A DNA stretch of 64,000 bases from Anisakis pegreffii. Lineage: Eukaryota; Nematoda; Chromadorea; Rhabditida; Anisakidae. Location: positions 1 to 64,000 of the forward strand of contig JAPYMA010003029.1 of the NCBI GenBank assembly GCA_035041965.1, read 5' to 3'. A program made the translations under genes and the position numbers. The notes below the pieces were generated by a model. The model was not told the DNA's origin, did not search any database, and was given only the letters and a program-made list of their open reading frames with translations. This document shows positions 11,016 through 23,500 of the stretch, one piece after another; position 1 is the first letter of the stretch; each line of letters begins with the position of its first letter.

Positions 11016-14000
11016 TTCGCTGTTTGCATGAGATGTTTTCAAACACAGTAAAGTATACTACACTACGAGTGATCTTTGTCGCTGATCGTTTTTGTGGAAA
11101 TGGAAATGCCTTCGAATGATACAGAAGAAATAATAAATGAATAATGATGGAGATCGATAAATGCGTAAAAACTACTAAAGAAAGTTACTGAAGTAGTATG
11201 AGGTTGTGAGAAAAAGTACGATGACGCATAAAAAGAACGACGCAAATAAATGTGATCAACGGAATGAGACAACGCACGGAATGCTGCTGCTTGAGTATTT
11301 TGACGACGGTTTGCGATAATATCAGTTGAGAAATTTTTACTCTCAGTAATCAATTCAAGTTAGACAAACACATATATCATTTTGATATCACGAGGTCATC
11401 TCGCTTAAAGCTCCTCCACTCAACCAGCCAAACAACTAACGCCAAATCAACCGAAATTATTCACTCACACCAAAAAAAACCCCAGCTTATCAAGTTTTTT
11501 CGTTCTCATCAAACCTTCACCTTTAGTCACAGTTCTTTGCCATATCGTTGTTTGTCTTAAAAAAGCACCTAAAAAGTCAATACCAAATTGATGTGGTATT
11601 GATTCCGATTGTGACAATGATAACAATAATAATAATAATGTTGATGGTGATTGAGAGGGAAGATGACCTTTGAAATTAATTGAAATTAAAATCAAAACAA
11701 TCACTCAATTGAGACTATTCATTACAAATTACTCACCATTCGAATCGTCCGTTCGTTTATTATTCAAAAACAATGATTTATTTGCAGATGGATTGCACTT
11801 GAATTGGAGGAAAGTTTGACTTTTATCTGATCATTCACTCAATCAGTCAATATTCAATCAGTTCGATCATTTTGATTAATTCAATTGTACAATTGATGAG
11901 TCAACAACAACAGTTGATAAAAACACTGAAATATTGAATCGCTTATTGAAGTGAACACATTTGAGGATTGATCTTCAAAGTAGGTATCTTAGCTGGCATG
12001 AAGATACATACTCTATTCTGTGCTCATCATAACTTTTTGATATCATTATTGATCTGATCACTGATGCTGATTTAAGAAAGCCAATGAGTTTTCTGAACAT
12101 CTTACCGTTGCTTATTTGAATTTAAATTCCATTCATCCACAGAAGGATTTCATTGATGAATATTCATTCATTCATTTGAATTATCGTTATTAACGGTCAA
12201 TTGTTCGTATACGTTAATTCAATCCATCCAACCAACCAAATGACCGTCTTATGCAATACGGTGAGGTGAATTCATTAAATCTTCATTTCATTTGTCGATC
12301 ATTTTCAAAATTTCCGTCAACGCGCTTGTTGTGGTGCTCGCTCGGAATAATCACATCAAAATGCAATGACCCTTCAATAACACAATTCCATATCACCTGC
12401 CTTACTGTTGGCCATAACTAAAAATTCCAATTTTTTACAGCAACCGTATGAAGAACAAGAAGAATAAGAAGGAATACCGCCCTTCAAATTAGGTTGACTA
12501 ACCTTATTTGGCAGCCTTTGAATGTGGTCACATTAGTTGACAGCACATGTGCCGGCCGTTACAATAAGCACATTCCAAAACAGTGCTGCTTAATGAGGTG
12601 AACTCTAATTGACATACAAATTGAAGCGTCGTTGGAGTTGACTGAAATGACGCAATAAAATTGCACCAAGTGAAAATTTGATCAGAATTATTCACTCAAA
12701 TGCACAACAACAAAAATGAACTTATCCGAATCTTAACCGAATGAATCACTTCCGTATCCATCCATCCATCTACCTGTTGTTGCCTATTATACCGACCCAA
12801 TAAGAAGCACTTCAATAAATCCTTATTACATAACCATATTAACGTATTCAGTCGTATCTCCCTCATTAATGCCTCATCGAATCACATGCAATGATACACT
12901 TAGTTCATCTTACATTAAATCAGTTCAATTTTAAATTTCATTGTTCACATTTCATTCGTTACGTATGTATGGTCACTTACTTTGTACTTGGCTGTCAACA
13001 GTACCCGTACTGTCCATTCGCAGTGTCTGTTGTCACTCATCCGTCACTGAACGATCCAATACAGGTAACAACAGATCGTTAACTGATATTGATCAGCAGT
13101 CACAAACGTCTTGACTGATCTCATAAGTGAGCCACTTGACCAGTCATAAAAGTCAATTCTATCAGCCTGTTCTAACTTATGAAATATTATTTCTGGCTGA
13201 TCGTTGACATTCTCCCTTACTGTTGATTCAAACCACTTGCAGTATAGCAAAATTTTTTCCGTCCCAATCAGTGAATCTTTCTCAATGACTTTATACTGCC
13301 AACTCTTGCTCAACTCTTGTTCAAAACGCTTCTCCAGATACCTTCCATGTATCTAATGATTCTCAACATATTTTGTTCGCAACAACAACAACAGCAACAA
13401 GCAAATATACCAAATAATTTTATTGAATAATTAATTCTACAAACACAAAAATCAGCCATGAAATCAATCAATCAATCGATCATGAAACATCATATCATGA
13501 CAAAAACACTCGAACATATATCAATATCAATCAGAAGAAATATCGATTATATGATAGTCTATTGGTATATGTAAACAGTGAACACACAAAATTGTAGCGC
13601 ATATGATTTGCTGTTTGAACATATGACAGATAGAACTGATGAACACAAAATGCAGTGTAATAGTACAGATTAAAATTTCACTGAACAAATTTTGATGGCC
13701 TGTTAAATGAAAGTGATTGAAAAACCGAGAAAATCAAAAGCATTTCATGAATCTTGCCTTATCTAATCATCATCTCCATTGCTATCATTGTTGCCGTCCG
13801 TATCCATAAACATAATACCAATCAAATTAATCATTCAAATGAACGCGATCAAGACAATCAGTACAATATTGAAAGCATATGATGAAAATAATTATAACAT
13901 AACAATAAGAGCAATCATAAATTCAAGCACATCAGCAGCAGCAATAATAATAATGAACAAACGAAAAACGAATAAAATTAAAATGATAGTAACATTTAAA

Positions 14001-14879
14001 ATCGAATTCATCATACAGAAGAAGCCAAGTGTTGGGTGAGTTGCGACACAGCCGCATGACAACTAAGAATGCGCAAACAACATTCTTATCAAATATCAAT
14101 GCTCAAAGTCAACACCTTACTTTTTTTCGTCACCATTATTAAACTGTTTCCATAGAAGAATTACTGGAGCACCGATAGTCTGAGTAAAAGTATTGCCGTG
14201 ACAGTAATTCATTAACAAAATCACCAGTCCCTCTTTGCTACTGACTAAAACTCTTAAGATAGCGGTACTTCGACAATGGGTGATTCAAAATTGAGATACA
14301 AATTGAATTTCGAATTTGATTGTGAATCACATATCTAGAGGCTAGACACAAATCACTGACAACTACAAATCATTGAGGTTTTTTGAGGAAATTCATTCAG
14401 AAAGTTAAATGTTTGATGAACGACCATTTTCAAGATAAGGCAGGCGGCAGTTTTCTCGATGAAACGGTAGTGAATAAGAATACGAACACTGAATCGAAAT
14501 AGACAATACGAAATATTTACAGCACAGTTTAGAAATCATCAATGAGAAAATGAAAAATGTGAAAAAATTCTAATGAGGAGAATTTTCTTCATCGACATGG
14601 ACAATTGAAGCGAACAGCAGAATGCGAATAAAACTTCACGAAATGAAAATCTATCAAAAAAATGACGACAACGAAATTGAAAAAAAAACAAAAAACAGTA
14701 AAACGCATACAAATCTTTGACTAACAATCACAATCTGATCTGATCATCTCAACGTTTTCATCAAAACAATCGCCACCACATCACCAATAAATCGGAGTGG
14801 GTTTGGAAAACGACGATTTTCACGTGTGGAGGAAAATCGACGGCGTTTTTCCAGAAATCGTGAGGTGCGCAGACTCAGT

Positions 14880-14933
14880 AATATATATATGTATATGTAT
14901 ATATGTTTGTATGTATGTATGTATATGTATATG
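14880..14933. repeat. (AT)n/(TATG)n microsatellite
   Basis: Alternating TA, TATG and TGTATG units over about 54 bp, read directly from sequence. On the minus strand it creates an artefactual Tyr/Ile/His-rich frame. Confidence 0.9.
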
Positions 14934-15749
14934 ATTTTTTGAATGAACCAATGAAAAAAACAAATAAAAACACAAAAAAGATGAAAGGATACAGAATTCA
15001 ACATTCCAAACTCACAGCATCGAGTGAAGTGATAAAATTCGAACAACGATAGCAATGATAAAATATATGTAAACGTAAATGTGTAAGAAAGATAAAATAC
15101 ACTCAAATCAAAAATTACACTTATTATCTACTGTCATCATCATTAATATACTTGCTTACTTAATTGCTTTCACGGAATAGTTTGGTGATCTTCAAACTGA
15201 CAATAAAGTCAGTCGGTCGGATAAAGATCCTCTTCGTTTCATGAGATCAATTGGAAGAAGGAGGAAAATGGCTCTTATCCGGCTGATACGATCGCGATCA
15301 CCTTAATGATCACTGCAAGCAAATACATACGTACACATACGCTAAGCAGGCAAGTTACCTATCATGATTATGAATTATGAAGGTGAATGTATTAAATGAT
15401 AACACATATGCCGTATGAATATTAACACTGATAATGTTGATGGGAATGATAATCATGATAAGATCCGTTATAATGAGAAAAATGACGACGATGACAATAA
15501 GAGAACAATAAGTGAAACTAATCAAAAGAGCACTTAATACAATTCAATGACAACTTCATAAAGCACTTGATAAGGACGCTGATAACGATGATTTAACAGT
15601 GATATTCAAATCTGAACATAAGGCAACAAAGATATAGGTACTTAACATAACTACTTATCCAAAGCAAAATCCTTATCCAAAGCACAGTATGATGAGCTAT
15701 TATAATAACAAACTATAGGGCTGTGCATATCTAAAAATAGGATATTACA

Positions 15750-15850
15750 TCAATCATAATAATAATAATAACAATAACGATAACAACGATAATAATAAAA
15801 ATAATAATAGTAATGACAATAGCAGTAATACAATGAATAACAATTATAAT
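15750..15850. repeat. Imperfect AAT/AAC trinucleotide tract
   Basis: About 100 bp of ATA/ATAACA/GATAAC units (aataataataataacaataacg and similar), low complexity. Confidence 0.85.
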
Positions 15851-16216
15851 CAAATCAAGCAAGTGAAGAACGATTACCCTAATTAAAACAATAACCATAA
15901 AAAATATAATTAAGAGTAATTACTAAGGTATATTTTACAATCATCAGTGAACAGACCTGTCTCATACTAGTAATAATGATGGTAGAAAGAGTCGTAATAA
16001 TACAAGTAATAAAATAATTAACGGTCAACACACTGAATAACACAATATACAACTATGAAAAAAGCATTTGCGAGAAAACAACTGATTTTTTTAAAACAGA
16101 AAGATCTTGAATGGGAAATATGGACAGCCGACATAGAGGCACAGAGATGAATGGAAATAGTATGAGAATGTAGTGGAGAGAAATCATAAAAATACCATTA
16201 AAACATAATCCGTCAT

Positions 16217-16417
16217 ATGAGAACAAATTGTATTTATGATATGATGACGATGATGATGGAACTTGAAAGCGATGCTGATTGTACACAAAAAAAGAAAGAA
16301 ATTGGAACATTGCAAAAAGCGTTTGAAAGAAATCAATTGAAAAACAACGAAAGAAACGTGCAATTCTTCACAGATCTTTTGCAAAAATTTTGTTTTGTTC
16401 AAACAAACACCAAATAA
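16217..16417 (+). CDS. 66-aa Glu/Lys-rich ORF, possible coiled coil
   Basis: ATG 16217 opens a frame containing MMMELESDADCTQKKKEIGT and then LQKAFERNQLKNNERNVQFF, with heptad-like spacing of Leu/Phe. The stop is part of an AATAAA hexamer (caaataaaac). A purine-rich strand can give Glu/Lys frames by chance. It lies 750 bp beyond the cyclin D stop, on the opposite strand. Confidence 0.22.
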   Translation: MRTNCIYDMMTMMMELESDADCTQKKKEIGTLQKAFERNQLKNNERNVQFFTDLLQKFCFVQTNTK

Positions 16418-17170
16418 AACAAAATGTCAATTCAAAACACGATCATCGATCAGTTAAAAATCATCCGCAATAAATTTACACGAAACCACGAATACATGCA
16501 ACAATTACACGTATGCACTCGATAAGAGAAAGCAACTGAAACTGAACGAGAAACACACGCAAGCAAACGCGCTGTATTATAACTGAACAAGTGAAATCGC
16601 TGCTAGTAACATTAAACATGAAAATAAGATTACAATTGAAATATCAATATGAATTATTCAAATTAATCATAAACACTAAACACAAACATCATATTCAAAC
16701 GTCAAGATGTATGCTTGCTCTTGGTGCTTAATAATATTAAGAAACTTCAATCATGCCGTATCAATCTATAAAAATACATTATTCCTAAACTTATAAAAAT
16801 TACAGTACAGAACTACTTCAATAAACTTACGTGAACAACTACTAAATGCATCATATCTAATACAATACACTAAAACGCCATCAACTCAGTGAACATGATA
16901 GATACATTTGAGATGGTATTGACATATCATGCAATCCTTAGGAGGGTTTTATAGCAAAATCAAACAGAATATATACGGACAATCCAGGATAGGCAACTTT
17001 ATCGATAAGGCCCTAAGCAAGAGTTGTTATTGAGGAAAATCGGATCAGAGGTCAGAACTGAACAGATGGAGTAAAATATGGATGGTTATAGAGTAAAATA
17101 CCGATGATGGAAAATCTGATGGCACAAGAAGATGCGATGTTGATGAAGATGGTCGATCATCATCGATTCA

Positions 17171-17506
17171 TCAGAAATCACGAAGGAACTCCTCTTCAGT
17201 TGGATGAAATCTGGTGATTAGACCATTATCGAATTGTTCGTAGGTTGCGAAGATGTTGTTGACGTTATTGTTACTGATATTATGATTGTTGTTATTTGTT
17301 AAGATGTTCAGAGGTGCTACATTGAGCAGATTATTGTTATTGTTATTATGGTTGTTGTTGTTGGCTGGGTTGTTGAGACGACGAATTTGATAACGACGTG
17401 ATAGACACTGTTGATTCTGCTGCTGTTGTAGTAGTTGTTGTGATTGAGTTTGTTGGTGTAGAGGCATTGGTGCTTGTTGCAGCTGAGGAGCTGGTGCAAA
17501 CTGCAT
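17171..17506 (-). CDS. Cyclin D exon 8 (residues 441-551), Gln/Asn-rich tail
   Basis: The acceptor is aactttcag and the stop TGA is at 17171-17173. The exon encodes a low-complexity Gln run and then Asn runs (NNNNHNNNNNN-type), ending in an acidic FHPTEEEFLRDF. Phase agrees with exon 7. There is no homology beyond composition. No AATAAA was seen close downstream on this strand. Confidence 0.85.
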   Translation of the reverse strand: MQFAPAPQLQQAPMPLHQQTQSQQLLQQQQNQQCLSRRYQIRRLNNPANNNNHNNNNNNLLNVAPLNILTNNNNHNISNNNVNNIFATYEQFDNGLITRFHPTEEEFLRDF

Positions 17507-20500
17507 CTGAAAGTTTCCATGAGTTCTATGATGGAAGAGGCACGGGCAACATCATACAAACATTATAAAAGCCATGGCCTCGCGTTGGCAACGTTGTGTG
17601 CAGGCGAACGGTTTTTATTTTAAGTAAAAATGTTGATTTTGAACCGAGTTATGAAACTTTGAAATGTTGAGTCTATTTGTTTTTTGCCCGAAAACTTTCT
17701 GCCATACCTAACATATTGGTGCCGAAATCAATGAAAGAATCTTATTGAACACAAAATCTGAACACGATGAGGATGACTGCAGCAGAAAGCTGAAAGGAAG
17801 AACGCTGTTTGGATGAAATCGAAATAATGACACGAACGAACGAACCTTCATCTCAAAAAACGCTGCCGGACTCGAGAAACCACTGTTGAAACCGGAATCA
17901 TTATGACTTTGATGGTCTGGAGTGGTGTAATTGGACGTCATCGTTATACAGTTTTGTAGACATTTTGCAGTGGACGGATACGGACTAGTGGCTGGACTCA
18001 TGTAGTCCCCCGACGAAGGAGGCGCCTCCAAAAACAACGGTGAAATATCTCCTGCGTCCATAAGAATACTGCCACCATTGTGGCCACAGCTGATACCATC
18101 CACAATGCGTTCGACGGATTGCAACCAACCATAGAGCAATTTCTGCAAAACAAACACATTCTTTAGAACCCAGTCCTACTCCGTTGAAATATTTCTCAAC
18201 TCGATCGCTCACCTCACCTATTCCTCAACTAAACATCATCATGCTTACCAAACCATAACTGCTCTTTCGGCCAGTCAAAACTTACAGTTCAATATCTATT
18301 GTTGAAGTGATGCGAAACAACTAAAAACTAGGAAACGGAAAATTTTCGTTCAATCTACCAAAAGTTCCGAATTCACCACTAACAAATAAAAATGAAACCA
18401 AAAGACAGAACAAAAACACACCGGATCGCAACGTAACAAATGGAAAAGCGCATGTTCTGCGCTCATGATTATGTCATCTGAGCCGGTACGGACAGCCGAG
18501 TAGAGCAAGCATATTGCAGCCTGCATCGATGGAACCAACAGCGCGAACTTCTCCTCTAAAACACAACAAATCACCATCATATCAATCATCAAACTATCAT
18601 TTTCTCTAATTTATCCACATTGTGTTGTTTCATTTATCCACATTACACTGCTCAAATGCCCACAAATTGTGCATTTGTCTGTATTTGTAATCTAATCTAG
18701 CTAATGCATTCTGAATTTGACTTTTCATTTTCAAATACTCGATGACAGGCTGGATAACCCCTTTCGAACATATGAATTTATGTTTGGCTCATAACATGAA
18801 CTCAGAACATTTTCAAACGAAATCCATCCCCTATCCCTCTCTTTCTCCCCCCCCCCCAAAAAAAAAACAATCCTTCATGTTGCCCCTCATCATTCCCTCA
18901 GAATCGTTTCAGTCCAGTTCGCGCACTGAACCGAAAAAAAGAACTCCTTTTTTTGGTTGCACCTCAATGGACAGTGACTAAAGTGAAACAAAAACATCTA
19001 TTATCCTCACACACAATAGGACAACAAGTTAAAATGTTTTATAGTCGTCATGAGTTAAACTCATTTATAGTCACAGTCATGAAATAAATGAGATTATTAT
19101 CTTAAGCAATGGGAGCGATGAATGTGGAAAAAAATGTGCTGCAGAAAAAAAAGTGAGCGAAAAAGACAGAAAAATTATAGAGACAAATATGATTAGGAGA
19201 CCACTTTTTTGCTCTTTTTTCTGGTTCATTTGAAGACGAGAACTGAGGAGACACCACCGTAAACTAGAATGAATCTTTCTTCCATTTCAACAATGATTCA
19301 TTCTCATAAGTTGGCGCGCGCATATCAAGTAAAATTAGTGGCACTCAATAAAATTTCACACAAATCGTAAAGAATTCATCAAAACGACATGCGAAATGAA
19401 TTCCGCACAACCGTTAATCTCTACTGATCTCTACCTTTCATGGTTATTTTTTAGTGCGCCAAATTAATAAAATGAACAGCCGAAAGCCTCGAACACCTTG
19501 AAATTCAAATTATTCCCAGTAAATATCATCATATCATCACGATGCCGATGCAGTTCTCCAACTATTTTGATACAATTGCAAGTCAGTATTTTTTGCAAAA
19601 ATACAATTATGAGGACTTTCGTGAAGAGTCAATTTGAGACCTCAGAAAAATCCCCCAAAAAACTTCATCAATTCCAAAAATTCCAAAAAATTTCACATTG
19701 AAGTAACGTGAAATTGAAAACAGCCGTTGGAATGTGTTCGATAATTTTCATGTTTTCAAGTACATCTAATGATCATAATCCGAATGCGTCGTGTACCGCC
19801 GCCGCTGATAGCGTAGACACGTTCTTGCCTGGAGCTCATCAATCAAATCATCAAGTCCTCACATCAATTTCTTGTTTTTACAAACGGAATGCATTTCAAG
19901 CAAAAGCAAATGCGCACGCAGTTAGAGTTCCTCTCATGTCTCCAACTGCTAAAGTACAGAACTATGTCAGACTCGAAGGCACCATCACCAGTCAACAGAC
20001 ATTCCATGCTCAAACGTGCATAACATTCAACAACTATCCACTTTCTTAATTACCACTTTCAATGTATGAAACAATCATGCTGATACCAATTAAACGATGA
20101 CTTCAAGTGGATTCCATTCCAATTGAATCATCGACCGTTGTTCTCCTTGTTTCAAGCAGATAATTGCATTCAGTTGATAAATTAGGAGGATTTAAAGGAT
20201 GGATGGATATGTGAATGAGGAGGATAAATTTTGAGAGATATTCTATGCATAGAATATATAACACTGTGATGATTTTCAACACATTTATCAAAATTGATGA
20301 AATGCAACGAGTTTCATGACAACAGTACAAGTAAAATCCAGTATCTTATCTTTTGTTGGACTCTCTAGAAAGCGCACTAAATTTTGATTAAACTCCCAAA
20401 GAAATTCCTTCATTTGGCCTACAAATTACATAAAAGAAGAACAAATCAAGTTTTTTGCCATCCAAAAAAAAAAACTCTTAATAGAACAACAACGATCACC

Positions 20501-23500
20501 ATCACGAGTCGAACCACTAAATATGCTCTGTTATTATGTACTTCACCTTACGAATGTTTCTATGAGTATAAGTCATCATAAGTGGGCATAAAGAAATTAG
20601 TTCAGTTAAATGTTGTGAAATATAATCAGAAGACCCCACGGGGTTACGGGGTGTTAAGGACGAGAGAATGGATTGGGAGAAAGCACAATTGAGATGAGGT
20701 TTTCTAAAACCATTTATCCGGTTATCATATATCGAATAACACTTCTATCGTGTCAGAAAGAATTTGACAAATATTGGCATATAGTTCTGAAATGAATATG
20801 TGAGTTTATATTGGGTCGTGATATATCGAGATTAGTTTGATAGAATGCTCGACTATCTTCATTGTGTGTCAGACGTGTAATCTTGGGCACATAATACGCT
20901 CAAGACCCCATGCTGATAATGTGTAAGTTGATATAATTCCACTATAATCTCTAAGATCAACACTTTAATTATGAGATAATTACTCATCGAGTTGGATTCC
21001 AACAAAGAGTAATATCTTGAAGATATTTGTCAATTCTGATTTGGCAACTTTCTAATCGAATCGTAATTTAGCGATTAACAACTGATTTAGGGACCAAACT
21101 GATTGATCAAGCGATCAGATTGAGATCATAAAATCAGTAATTATCGATACCTGTCACAAGCTTATCAATATGCACTCTAATCCTCTCTATCAATACGGAT
21201 CTTATCCTTCTAAAAAACTTATCCTTCTAGTAGGTATGTTTGAGCAGGTTTCACGGTTACACTGTATTACTGATGAATGCAAGTTACTTATCATGAGATT
21301 ATACTTTAGACAGCGAACTGAATAACATGAAATCTTCAATGCACAAAAAATCATAGGCATCAAATCATCGCTATTATGAATGTTACTGTCATCGTTATTA
21401 TGATGATTATTATTATTATGAGTGTTACTATTCGTGTTATTATCGCTCGTACTGACGATACTATAATTATTTTCATTACCTCTAGAATAATTATTAACAT
21501 TACCAGTATTATTCTTAGTGAAATTCCTTTAACAAAGTGTCATTTCCGTTCACATTTTCCGCTAAAAACATACAAATTGAGAGCAGCATAAAAAGCAGCA
21601 TTTCCTTCTATCGCTTTCATCTGCACCGTCTGTTAAATTAAGAACCCAGCAGCAGAACCTGTTCGTTGTTCGAGTTTTTATCTGCTCAATACGATAAAAT
21701 CCAATCTGCTAGATAATTCTCGTTCTATTCACTCACTTATGGTCTTATGGTCGCGTGGACGGATGGATTCCCTAGTGTTATAGTTGACGAAAGTGTTAGA
21801 GCAGCTCACATGAAGGACAGTTTATTTTTTGCACATCTTGAGACATTCGTCGGCTGCTTAAAAAAGCATGTGTTTGGAATGAACAAAATGAGGAGCGATT
21901 CAATGAATAAATTGCATGTTTTCCACGTTTCTGATCGTCCCATAACGCATCGTTGTATCAAAACGGCAGATGTTAACTGCAAAAATTTTGTAAGACAAAG
22001 CAACATGCGATATGAGCTCAATGATAATCTCTTATATTCTGCATTAATATTCGTTGTTATCTGTTTTTTGTCCACTACCATTGTGTTGACTTCCCTTCAG
22101 CAAAAAAAATATGTAGTCATTTGAAAGTACTTTGCAAGTGCTTCTACTGTATCTAAAACTCCACTGCTCATCAACTGCTTATGGCTTGTTTGGTTTACTC
22201 GCAGGTGATCTTAGACGAATCCAAAGAAATCATTTTTGAATCTTTTTTGCATCTTCACGTCTCTTCCCAAGCAACGGTCGTTGACCCAGCGAGAAGGACG
22301 CAAAGAAATAAACTATCCGCGACGGCAGATGTGTGATATCGCATCCCTGCATCGATACCCATCGTGATCATTAATGATCGCGATCGTGATCCCATCGATC
22401 TGGATCATACCATTACTGATATCGAAAACGATCACTGCTGATCCAGCAGTGATCAGATGAATGATCGAATCATCTTGAAGCAATGAAACCAATCAATCAC
22501 CCAAATGAATCAAAATTAAATCAAGCCAATAATTCCACTTAATTGCTTCTGCACATCCCAATCTCTTTCAAAAAAGAATTCCTTCTCTCACTAATCCATT
22601 ATGATCCCATCATTCACTATCCATCATCACCACGTCCAACTGATTTCATATGTTGCATTCATTAAATCAGTCATATTGTTCCAGCAGCAGCAGTAATGAT
22701 TTTAATTGGATCACCTCAACTGGTGACATGTTCAATCATTTAGCTATATATACAATATGCAATTGCTCATATAAATAAATAAATAAATGAATAATTACAG
22801 ACTGGACCACGGCCATAGAATGTACAATGAGATAAAGGAACACCTGCTAAAATCACTCAGCAACCATCTCCATCTCCAGCAATCCAATGCATCTGTATAA
22901 GTATTTGCGCTCTATCCAAATAGGTCATAAAACTCATTAAACACCACTGAATCGTTTTGTTTTTACGTTTCATATGCAACATAATCTTTTAATGAAATGT
23001 GTTTTCTGAAGGTTCGTTGTCTCTATGATCATTTGCGACAACTGTTTGTGGAATGTTTCAAATTTGCTTATTGCTTTGAATAAAAATTCTTAATTCTCAA
23101 AAATTCAAATGCAATTCCATTCAAATAAACACCGCCAAAATGCCCTCAAATAACGCATTCATCCCTGTGTCTTTGTTAGATCTGATGGATTTTGAACGGT
23201 TGATAAGAGCCTAGGCATTCAGTGAGTGTCATGCAAGATGGCATGTGAATTTGAATCAACCAACGGATGAACGGAAGGAAGGACTCCCACTGTTCACATG
23301 ATGAATTTTCTTAAAAAAAGATCACTCAAAATTGAATAAACAATATGAAGTGTTTGTTTGAGTTGTTGCAAAACGATGCTCACCAATTCATCATATTCGA
23401 AAGAATGCTTAACAATGTCAACAGCTGAAGTTATATTTAGAATACTGAATAAATAGAAAGAATATCTCATACGAAGGTATAATCTATCATATGTAGACGA

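Larger units (their letters stand above)
11016..16216. other. Gene-poor AT-rich region
   Basis: I see no supported gene. A 96-codon minus frame (11063-11353) is open but Ser/Phe/His-rich. Simple-sequence tracts occur at 13390-13400, 14880-14933 and 15755-15850. Many short TGATCA and TGATAA motifs are present. Confidence 0.4.

Noticed and set aside
11063..11353. 96-aa minus-strand ORF
   Set aside because: About ten frames of this length are expected by chance given the base composition. It is Ser/Phe/His-rich and lacks an ATG start.
14744..15106. 120-aa minus-strand ORF
   Set aside because: Much of it is translated from the TATG/AT microsatellite, giving Tyr/Ile/His repeats.
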